From Ramlibacter alkalitolerans (lineage in GTDB: Bacteria; Pseudomonadota; Gammaproteobacteria; Burkholderiales; Burkholderiaceae_C), in contig NZ_JAEQND010000016.1 in the NCBI RefSeq assembly GCF_016722765.1, forward strand, positions 1-32,500: 32,500 bases of DNA, written 5' to 3'. How positions within the stretch are numbered: position 1 is the stretch's first letter; every line of letters begins with the position of its first letter. Below are positions 7,569 through 12,800 of the stretch, in pieces. The position numbers and the translations under genes were made by a program. The notes beneath the pieces were generated by a model that worked only from the letters and a program-made list of their open reading frames with translations, ran no database searches and had not been told where the DNA came from.

Positions 7569-8210
7569 TCAGCGCTGGCCGGCTCCCATCGCAGCCGCAT
7601 TCTTGCCCGATTGCGGCAGCTTTTCCGCCGCGGCGAGGTGCTCCCGCAGCACGGGCAGGGTCTTCTCCACGAAGGCCTTGAGGTCGGCGTCCTTCACGTC
7701 CTTCCTCGCCTTCTCGAACAACTTGATGTCCTTCTCGTGCGCCTTGATGCCGACGTTGCGCACGAAGTCGCGGTCGAATTCGTCGCCGTTCTTCTTGCCG
7801 AGTTTCTCGATGTCGCGGCGCAAGGCACGCTTGGGCGCGGCCGGCAGTTCCACGCCCTTGGCGTTGGCGATCTTGATCAGCTCGTTGTTGGCCGCGGTGT
7901 GCTGGTCGACCAGCATGCTGGCGAAGCTCTTGACGTTGGCATCGTTGGCCTTGGCGGCGGCGAGCTGGCCGATCTGCACCTCGAACATGCCGCTGCCCGC
8001 GGCCTCCTCGATGAACTTGCGGTCGCCGCGGGCGACCTTGTCGGCCTTGACCGGCAGGTTGCGCGTCCCGGTACCGGGTTGCGCCATGGGCGCGGCCTGG
8101 CCGCCGGTGGCCGAGGTGCCGGTGCCGGGCGTGGACTGCGCCTGCGCGGCGCCGAGGCCGAGGGCCAGCGCCAGGAGGGCCGGCAGGGCGAGGACGCGGG
8201 TCGTTTTCAT
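7569..8210 (-). CDS. Exported DUF4142 protein (paralogue 2)
   Basis: 213 residues from the ATG at 8210, which has GGGAGC 5 nt upstream and opens a signal peptide (MKTTRVLALPALLALALGLG, then AAQAQ). A low-complexity Gly/Thr linker follows, then the DUF4142 core: DRKFIEEAAGSGMFEVQIGQ, NVKSFASMLVDQHTAANNEL, GVELPAAPKRALRRDIEKLG, FDRDFVRNVGIKAHEKDIKL and FVEKTLPVLREHLAAAEKL. The H-T-A-A-N-N-E-L and H-E-K-D segments are the family's best-conserved blocks. DUF4142 proteins are periplasmic and of unsettled biochemistry. A longer in-frame ATG at 8264 would lie inside the terminator of the next gene, so I reject it. It heads a two-gene unit with the paralogue at 6951-7532. Confidence 0.9.
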   Translation of the reverse strand: MKTTRVLALPALLALALGLGAAQAQSTPGTGTSATGGQAAPMAQPGTGTRNLPVKADKVARGDRKFIEEAAGSGMFEVQIGQLAAAKANDANVKSFASMLVDQHTAANNELIKIANAKGVELPAAPKRALRRDIEKLGKKNGDEFDRDFVRNVGIKAHEKDIKLFEKARKDVKDADLKAFVEKTLPVLREHLAAAEKLPQSGKNAAAMGAGQR

Positions 8211-8245
8211 CGGATGCTCCCTGTGTGTCGTGAATCGGTAACGCG

Positions 8246-8276
8246 AAAAAAGGCGGCGCCGCAATGCGGCGCCGCC
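8246..8276 (-). terminator. Strong rho-independent terminator after the Gly/Ser/Tyr-rich gene
   Basis: On the minus strand, an 11-bp stem (GGCGGCGCCGC/GCGGCGCCGCC, 3-nt loop) is followed by six T. It lies 18 nt past the stop of the 8294-9985 gene and isolates it from the DUF4142 pair. Confidence 0.9.
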
Positions 8277-8293
8277 GGTCCTGCCTCAGGCGC

Positions 8294-9985
8294 TCACTTG
8301 CGCGTGCTGCCGGAGCCGCTCGAGCCCGAGCTGCTGCCGCCCGAACCGGAGCTGCCGCTGGAGCCGCTGCTGCCGCTCGAACCGCTGCTGCCGCTGGAGC
8401 CGGACCCCGTCGAGCCCGAGCTCGCGCTGGTGCCGCTCATGCTGCTGCCGGAACTGCCGGAGCTGCCCGAAGTGCCGCTGCTGCCGCTCATCGTGCTGCC
8501 CGAGCTGCCCATGCCGCTGGAGCCGTGCAGGCTGCTCGAGCCGCTCTGGCCCGTCGAGCCGTAGCTGCCCTGGCCGGAACTGCTGCCCATGCCGCCGGAT
8601 CCGCTGGATCCGCCGTGCGAGCCGTACGAGCCGCTGCCCGAACCGGACATGTCGTTCTGGCCCTGGCCGCCGCTGCGGCTGTTGCGCCAGTTGGTGAACT
8701 CGTCGCTGAACTTGCGATAGCGTTCCTGCCGCCACGACTGGTAGTCGTTGTCGAGGTTGCGGATCTGCTCTTCGCGCCACTGGTGGTACTCGGGGTCGTG
8801 GTGCTGGTGGCCGCTGCCGCCCTGGCTCCAGCTCGAGCCCTGGCTGCCGTAGCCGCTGCCGCTTTCGTGGCCGCCGCTCCAGCTGCTGCCCTGGCCGGAG
8901 CTGCCGCCCTGCCCATAGCCCTGGCCGCCGCCGTAGCTGCCGCCCTGGGTGTGGCTGCCGCCGGAGCCGGTCTGCCCGTAGCTGCCCATGCCGCCACCGC
9001 CGAAGTTGCCCTGGCTGCTGCCGTAGCCGCCGCCCTGGCCGCCGCCGTACTGGCCGCCGCCATAGCCCTGCCCGCCGGAGCCGTAGCCCTGGCTGCCATA
9101 GCCCTGGCCGCTGCCGTAGCTGCCCTGCCCCATGCCGCCGCTGCCGTAGCTGCCCTGGCCGCCGTACCCGGGCTGGTTGTGGCCCTGGCCGCCCTGCCAG
9201 CCCTGGGTGCTGCCGTAGCCGCCGCCGCTCTGGCCATAGCCCTGGCTGCCGCCGTAGCCGCCGCTGGCCTGGCCATAGGTGCCGCCGCCCATCTGGCCGT
9301 AGCTGCTCTGGTTGCCCATGCCGCCGCTCATCTGGCCGTAGCTGCTGCCACCCATGCCGCTGCCCTGGCCGTAGCTGCCGTGCATGCCGCCGCCCTGGCC
9401 GCCGCTCCAGCTGCCTTGCTGCCCGCCGTAGCGGCCCCAGTCCGTCTGGCCGGACTGGCCACCCCAGCTGCCCTGGCCGCCACCGTAGTTGCCCTGGTTG
9501 CCCTGGCTGCCGCCGCCATAGCCGTAGCCGCCGCCACCGCCGCCATAGCCGCCCTGCCCGCCCTGGCCATAGCTGCCACCGCCGCCACCGAAGCCGGAGG
9601 ACTGCATCCCGCCCGCATGGCGGCCGCCGCCGAACTCGCTGCCTTCGCCGCGGCCCCAGCTGCCGCCCTGCTGGCCGCCGCCCTGCCCGTAGTCCGAGCC
9701 GCCGCGGCCATAGCCGTGGCCTTCGCCGCCGTAGCCGCCATATCCGGAGGATTGCTGGGAGCCGAACTCGGAACCGGAGCCCGAGCGTTGCCCGCCGTAG
9801 CCCTGCGAGGCTTGCGAGCCCTGGGAACCTTGCGATCCTTGGGAACCCTGCGACCCGTAGCCGCCCTGCTGGCTGCCCCAGCCACCGCGGGATTCGCTGC
9901 CCGAGCCCTGGCCGCGATCCTGCTGCTGGTCGCTGCTGCCCCAGCGTCCCTGCCGGTCGCGGTCTTCGTAGTCACGAGATGCCAT
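8294..9985 (-). CDS. Large Gly/Ser/Gln/Tyr-rich low-complexity protein with a conserved W/R-rich helix segment
   Basis: 563 residues from the ATG at 9985 (AAGGAGA, 5 nt spacing). Residues 1-40 are charged (MASRDYEDRDRQGRWGSSDQ). To about residue 390 the chain is a run of degenerate GSYGQ, GQGGYG, SQGSQG and GGGYG repeats with regularly spaced Tyr and few charges. At about 393-436 lies the only ordered-looking part, with WREEQIRNLD, SWRQERYRKFSDEF and NWRNSR, probably helical. A Ser/Gly tail (about 437-563) ends STRK. There is no signal peptide. Composition and Tyr spacing resemble FUS/EWS-type low-complexity domains that self-associate. I recall the W/R-rich block from related Burkholderiales proteins but know no function. 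It ends in a strong terminator and has the shared motif 119 nt upstream. The frame is real: an intact 563 codons, good ribosome site, own terminator. Confidence 0.75.
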   Translation of the reverse strand: MASRDYEDRDRQGRWGSSDQQQDRGQGSGSESRGGWGSQQGGYGSQGSQGSQGSQGSQASQGYGGQRSGSGSEFGSQQSSGYGGYGGEGHGYGRGGSDYGQGGGQQGGSWGRGEGSEFGGGRHAGGMQSSGFGGGGGSYGQGGQGGYGGGGGGYGYGGGSQGNQGNYGGGQGSWGGQSGQTDWGRYGGQQGSWSGGQGGGMHGSYGQGSGMGGSSYGQMSGGMGNQSSYGQMGGGTYGQASGGYGGSQGYGQSGGGYGSTQGWQGGQGHNQPGYGGQGSYGSGGMGQGSYGSGQGYGSQGYGSGGQGYGGGQYGGGQGGGYGSSQGNFGGGGMGSYGQTGSGGSHTQGGSYGGGQGYGQGGSSGQGSSWSGGHESGSGYGSQGSSWSQGGSGHQHHDPEYHQWREEQIRNLDNDYQSWRQERYRKFSDEFTNWRNSRSGGQGQNDMSGSGSGSYGSHGGSSGSGGMGSSSGQGSYGSTGQSGSSSLHGSSGMGSSGSTMSGSSGTSGSSGSSGSSMSGTSASSGSTGSGSSGSSGSSGSSGSSGSSGSGGSSSGSSGSGSTRK

Positions 9986-10103
9986 CTCATTCTCCTTCTG
10001 GATGCTGTCAGTGGATGCCTGACGAAGGACTCCCCGGCCTGGAACATCGGAAGGGCCCACGTCCTCCATCAGGGTGCGACCTTAGGACTGCGGCGCTGAC
10101 GGT

Positions 10104-10134
10104 CCTGTCGGACAACATCCGCACGGATGTAGGA
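10104..10134 (-). promoter_or_regulatory. Shared upstream motif, copy 3 (TCCTAC-N17-CCGACAGG)
   Basis: CCTGTCGG and GTAGGA, here 17 nt apart, lie 119 nt upstream of the 563-residue low-complexity gene in the same orientation as copies 1 and 2. The divergent gene at 10253 could also be served. Confidence 0.45.
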
Positions 10135-10252
10135 CTTCTGTTCGGGTTTGAAACGACCGGCAGCGAGCTTCACCAAGGCTTTGCGTGCCGGGCGGTTGCC
10201 ATTGACATCCATGGCGCAACATGAAGGCTATTGACCTGAAGGAGAGTCGTTC

Positions 10253-10597
10253 ATGGGAAGCAAGACCCGCATCCTCGGCATCGCCGCCGCCATTGCGGCC
10301 GGTGCCGCACTGTTCGCCGCGCCTGCGCAGGCGCGCACGGCCATCAACCTGTCGATCGGCGCCCCCGCGCCGTACGGCTATGTGCAGCCGGGTTACGTCT
10401 ACACGCAACCGGGCTATGTGTACACCCAGCCGAGCTACGTCTACACGCAGCCGTATGTCTACACGCAGCCGAACTACATCTACTACAGCAACGGCGGCGG
10501 CTATCGCCACCACTACAACCGCCGCTTGCGCGACAGCGACCACGACGGCGTGCCGAACCGCTTCGACCGCCGGCCCAACAACCCGCGCCGCTACTGA
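10253..10597 (+). CDS. Exported Tyr-repeat protein with a calcium-loop-like C-terminus
   Basis: 114 residues. GAAGGAGA lies 8 nt before the ATG. A Sec signal peptide (MGSKTRILGIAAAIAAGAAL, cleavage after APAQA near residue 27) leads to NLSIGAPAPYGYVQPG. Then about five imperfect repeats of YVYTQP(G/S) follow (about 44-77), a His/Arg patch GGGYRHHYNRR and the C-terminus DSDHDGVPNRFDRRPNNPRR. The D-x-D-x-D-G-V-P-N-x-x-D pattern is that of thrombospondin type-3/OmpA-linker calcium loops. It is probably a small periplasmic or surface protein. Tyr/Pro repeats suggest an adhesive or structural role, but this is not shown. It is divergent from the Gly/Ser/Tyr-rich gene and ends 12 nt from the convergent ZIP gene. 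Confidence 0.8.
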   Translation: MGSKTRILGIAAAIAAGAALFAAPAQARTAINLSIGAPAPYGYVQPGYVYTQPGYVYTQPSYVYTQPYVYTQPNYIYYSNGGGYRHHYNRRLRDSDHDGVPNRFDRRPNNPRRY

Positions 10598-10609
10598 AGA
10601 CGATGACGC

Positions 10610-11491
10610 TCAGTGGGCGTGCGCCAGCACGCTCACCAGCGTGACCAGGCCGATCCCGCCCAGCAGCCAGGCGATCTGCGCGAGCGTTTCCCGCGCGCCG
10701 AGCCGCTTCTGCAGTTGCGGGATCAGGTCGGCCAGCGCCACGTAGATGAAGCTGCTGCTGGCGACCACCAGGAAGAACGGCAGGTAATCGACCAGCCGGT
10801 CGACCAGCCACCATCCCACCAGTCCCCCCAGCGGCGTGACCGCACCCGCCAGCGACACCTTCACCAGGGCCGCGCGGCGGCTGCTGCTCGTCTGCCGCAG
10901 CACGGCCAGATCGCCGATGTGGTGCGGCACCTCGTGCGCGAGCACCGCCAGCGCCGCCACCAGGCCGAGCCGCGCGTCCGCGACGAAGGCCGAGGCGATC
11001 AGGATGCCGTCGCCGAAGCAATGGACGCTGTCGCCGGTCAGCACGGCCCATCCGCCTGAGCGCACGGTCGGCTCGGCCACCGCGGGCCGGTGCGCGTGGC
11101 CGTGTCCTGCATGCGCATGTCCATGTCCATGTGCATGCGCGTGGCCGTGCGCCGGCCCGTGCTCGTGCGCCTCGTCGGCGCCATGGTGATGTTCGTGGCC
11201 GTGGTGCCAGAGCTCCGCCTTGTCCAGCAGGAAGAAGAACACCAGCCCCACCAGCAAGGTGCCGAACAGGGCCTGGGCGTCGTGGCGGCTCTCGAGCGCT
11301 TCGGGCAGCAGGTGCATGAAGGCCGTGGCCATGAGCGCGCCGGCCGCCAGGCTCAGCAGATGCTGTTCGGCCGGGCCGCGGTCCTGCGGGCCGGCACCGG
11401 GCAGCCAGCCGAGGCGCATCAGCGCGGCGGCCAGCCAGACACTGCCGATGCCGGCGGCGAGCGTGGCGAAGAGGATGGCGATCAGGGTCAC
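10610..11491 (-). CDS. ZIP-family divalent metal transporter with a long His-rich loop
   Basis: 293 residues from the GTG at 11491. Helices run: VTLIAILFATLAAGIG; LLSLAAGALMATAFMHLLPE (metal-site His); LFGTLLVGLVFFFLLDK; a cytoplasmic loop with more than a dozen His in HGH, HAH and HHH clusters (about 130-165); then VHCFGDGILIASAFV and AALAVLAHEVPHHIGDLAVL, the ZIP binuclear metal motifs (H-x3-D, H-E-x-P-H-H-x-G-D), and three more helices. It should import Zn, Fe or Mn; the His loop suggests zinc binding. The GTG is the only start that keeps the first helix whole, but no clear ribosome site precedes it. Instead a terminator-like hairpin (11495-11516) ends four bases upstream, which is odd. 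Confidence 0.9.
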   Translation of the reverse strand: MTLIAILFATLAAGIGSVWLAAALMRLGWLPGAGPQDRGPAEQHLLSLAAGALMATAFMHLLPEALESRHDAQALFGTLLVGLVFFFLLDKAELWHHGHEHHHGADEAHEHGPAHGHAHAHGHGHAHAGHGHAHRPAVAEPTVRSGGWAVLTGDSVHCFGDGILIASAFVADARLGLVAALAVLAHEVPHHIGDLAVLRQTSSSRRAALVKVSLAGAVTPLGGLVGWWLVDRLVDYLPFFLVVASSSFIYVALADLIPQLQKRLGARETLAQIAWLLGGIGLVTLVSVLAHAH

Positions 11492-11494
11492 GTG

Positions 11495-11516
11495 AAAAGC
11501 CGCCCCTCGGGGCGGC
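11495..11516 (-). terminator. Terminator hairpin directly before the ZIP start
   Basis: The minus strand has GCCGCCCC-GA-GGGGCGGC followed by TTTT. It lies 26 nt past the final stop of the dienelactone hydrolase remnant, so it is probably that old gene's terminator. It is so close to the ZIP GTG that it may affect ZIP expression. Confidence 0.75.
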
Positions 11517-11541
11517 TGCCTGCGGTTTCGTTGTTCTCGGT

Positions 11542-11760
11542 TCAGCCCACGCCGTGCGTCCTGAACCCCTCCAGCGCCCGCTTCCATCCGTCTTGCGCCG
11601 CCTGCTACACGTAGCTGGGGCGATAGTCGGCGTGGAAGCCGCGCGGCGCGTGCGGGTACACGACGATCTGCGAGGCGCTGGCGGCAGGCGATCCTTCCGC
11701 CAGCAAGGCCTTCATCTTAGCAACCGTGTCCAGCGGTGCCGCTGTCCTGCAGTCTGGCCA
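11542..11760 (-). pseudogene. Dienelactone hydrolase 3' remnant with an in-frame stop
   Basis: Read on the minus strand, codons before and after a TAG at 11605-11607 form the C-terminus of a dienelactone hydrolase (DLH family). Before it: APLDTVAKMKALLAEG, then QIVVYPHAPRGFHADYRPSY. After it, in the same frame: QAAQDGWKRALEGF and RTHGVG, ending at TGA 11542-11544. IVVYP-x-A-P-x-GFHADYRPSY contains the catalytic His of the family. The N-terminal three quarters, with the Cys nucleophile, are absent: upstream sequence runs into the start of the tautomerase gene on the other strand. It is a truncated, stop-interrupted relic of an enzyme that opens dienelactone rings in aromatic degradation. Confidence 0.8.
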
Positions 11761-11799
11761 CCCGCTGCACAATGTGCGCTTCGTTTTCAGGAGAAACCC

Positions 11800-11997
11800 A
11801 TGCCGACGATCCGCGTCGATCTGTTCGAGGGCCGCACCCCGGAGCAGAAGAAGAACCTGGTGAAGGCGCTCACGCAGGCCTGCGTCGAGACGCTGGGCAG
11901 CAAGCCCGAATCGGTGGACATCCTGCTGTACGACATCAAGCCTTCGGACTGGGCCACGGGCGGCGAGCTCTGGTCCGAGAAGAAGAAGCAGGGCTGA
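11800..11997 (+). CDS. 4-oxalocrotonate tautomerase family enzyme
   Basis: 65 residues, the usual size for 4-oxalocrotonate tautomerase. After Met removal the catalytic base would be Pro-1 (MPTIRVDLFEGRTPEQKKNL). The E-G-R-x-x-E-Q-K-x-x-L pattern is typical, with Arg-11 in the usual place. These enzymes form hexamers and tautomerise 2-hydroxymuconate-type dienols in meta-cleavage pathways, though many paralogues have other substrates. The ATG has AGGAGA 6 nt upstream. The flavin prenyltransferase gene begins at the base after its stop, so the two are translated together. With the broken dienelactone hydrolase beside it, the site looks like the remains of an aromatic-degradation cluster. Confidence 0.88.
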   Translation: MPTIRVDLFEGRTPEQKKNLVKALTQACVETLGSKPESVDILLYDIKPSDWATGGELWSEKKKQG

Positions 11998-12573
11998 GTG
12001 GCCACCTCCGCGCGGCCGCGCCTGGTGGTGGGCATCAGCGGCGCCTCGGGCTCCATCTACGGCCTCCGGCTGCTGGCCATGCTGCGGCAGCTGGATGTCG
12101 AGAGCCATCTGGTGCTGAGCAACTCGGCGCAAGTCACGCTGGGGCACGAGTCGGATGTCGGCGTCGACGAACTCAGGGCGATGGCGGACCACAGCTACGC
12201 GCAGGCGGACATAGGCGCGTCGATCGCGAGCGGCTCCTTCCGAACCCTGGGCATGGTCGTGGCGCCGTGTTCGATCAGGACGCTGTCCGAGATCGCGACC
12301 GGCGTGACGAGTTCGCTCCTCACGCGCGCCGCCGACGTGGCCCTGAAGGAGCGGCGCCGGCTGGTGCTGATGGTGCGCGAGACGCCGCTGCACCTGGGCC
12401 ACCTGCGCAGCATGGCCGCGGTGACCGAAGCCGGCGCGATCGTCTACCCGCCCGTGCCGGCCTTCTACGCCAGGCCGGCGACCCTGGAGGAAATGGTCGA
12501 CCAGACCCTGGGCCGCGTGCTGGACCTGTTCGGCCTGGAGTCGCCGTCGGTGCGGCGGTGGGATCCGCGGTAG
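11998..12573 (+). CDS. UbiX/Pad1-family flavin prenyltransferase
   Basis: 191 residues from a GTG abutting the tautomerase stop codon. The N-terminal LVVGISGASGSIYGLRLL is the FMN-binding glycine loop; LVLSNSAQVTL, SFRTLGMVVAPCSIRTLSEI, VTSSLLTRAADVALKERRRL and VLMVRETPLHLGHLRSMAAV follow, all family hallmarks. Ser/Glu/Arg residues of the S-G-x-S and E-T-P-L segments bind prenyl phosphate. The enzyme prenylates reduced FMN to make the cofactor of UbiD-type decarboxylases. No ubiD lies in the window, so its partner (ubiquinone synthesis or aromatic-acid decarboxylation) must be elsewhere. Coupling to a tautomerase favours an aromatic catabolic role, but ubiX is the usual name of the sole genomic copy. 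I leave the symbol open. Confidence 0.9.
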   Translation: MATSARPRLVVGISGASGSIYGLRLLAMLRQLDVESHLVLSNSAQVTLGHESDVGVDELRAMADHSYAQADIGASIASGSFRTLGMVVAPCSIRTLSEIATGVTSSLLTRAADVALKERRRLVLMVRETPLHLGHLRSMAAVTEAGAIVYPPVPAFYARPATLEEMVDQTLGRVLDLFGLESPSVRRWDPR

Positions 12574-12580
12574 GGGGAAG

Positions 12581-12775
12581 ACCGGAACAGCCGGACAACC
12601 AGAACGCAAAAGCCGCAAAGGTTACGCAAAAACCGCAAAAGGGGACAAGGGAAAAGTAAAAAGCAAAAAGCAAAAAGCGAAGGAAGGAAAGAAAGACAGC
12701 TTTCAATGGCTGTTCTTTTGCGGCTTTTGCGTGCTTTTGCGGCTTCTGCGTTAAGGCTGTTCGGTTTTCAGTACC
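12581..12775. repeat. Long imperfect palindromic element at a convergent gene end, copy A
   Basis: Left arm 12581-12640 contains ACCGGAACAGCCGG, ACGCAAAAGCCGCAAA and ACGCAAAAACCGCAAAAG. Right arm 12716-12775 is its approximate reverse complement (CTTTTGCGGCTTTTGCG, TGCTTTTGCGGCTTCTGCG, GGCTGTTCGGTTTTCAG). The centre is an A-rich stretch with AAAAAGC three times in a row (12657-12677). A further partial unit follows at 12781-12804. Copy B lies at 22948-23061. Both sit between convergent genes and could fold into a giant hairpin, perhaps serving as a two-way terminator. Confidence 0.8.
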
Positions 12776-12800
12776 TTTGTGCGTTACGGCTGTCCGGTCT

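Noticed and set aside
8300..9900. Periodic short repeats as a CRISPR array
   Set aside because: The repeats are codon-phased Gly/Ser/Tyr coding triplets without constant repeat and spacer lengths.
8264..10099. A 611-codon Ala-rich frame on the plus strand
   Set aside because: It is the antisense reading of the Gly/Ser/Tyr-rich gene; it lacks a ribosome site and runs across that gene's terminator and start region.
12655..12680. A-rich AAAAAGC iterons as a replication origin
   Set aside because: Only three short units, inside a palindromic intergenic element between chromosomal genes, with no replication gene near.
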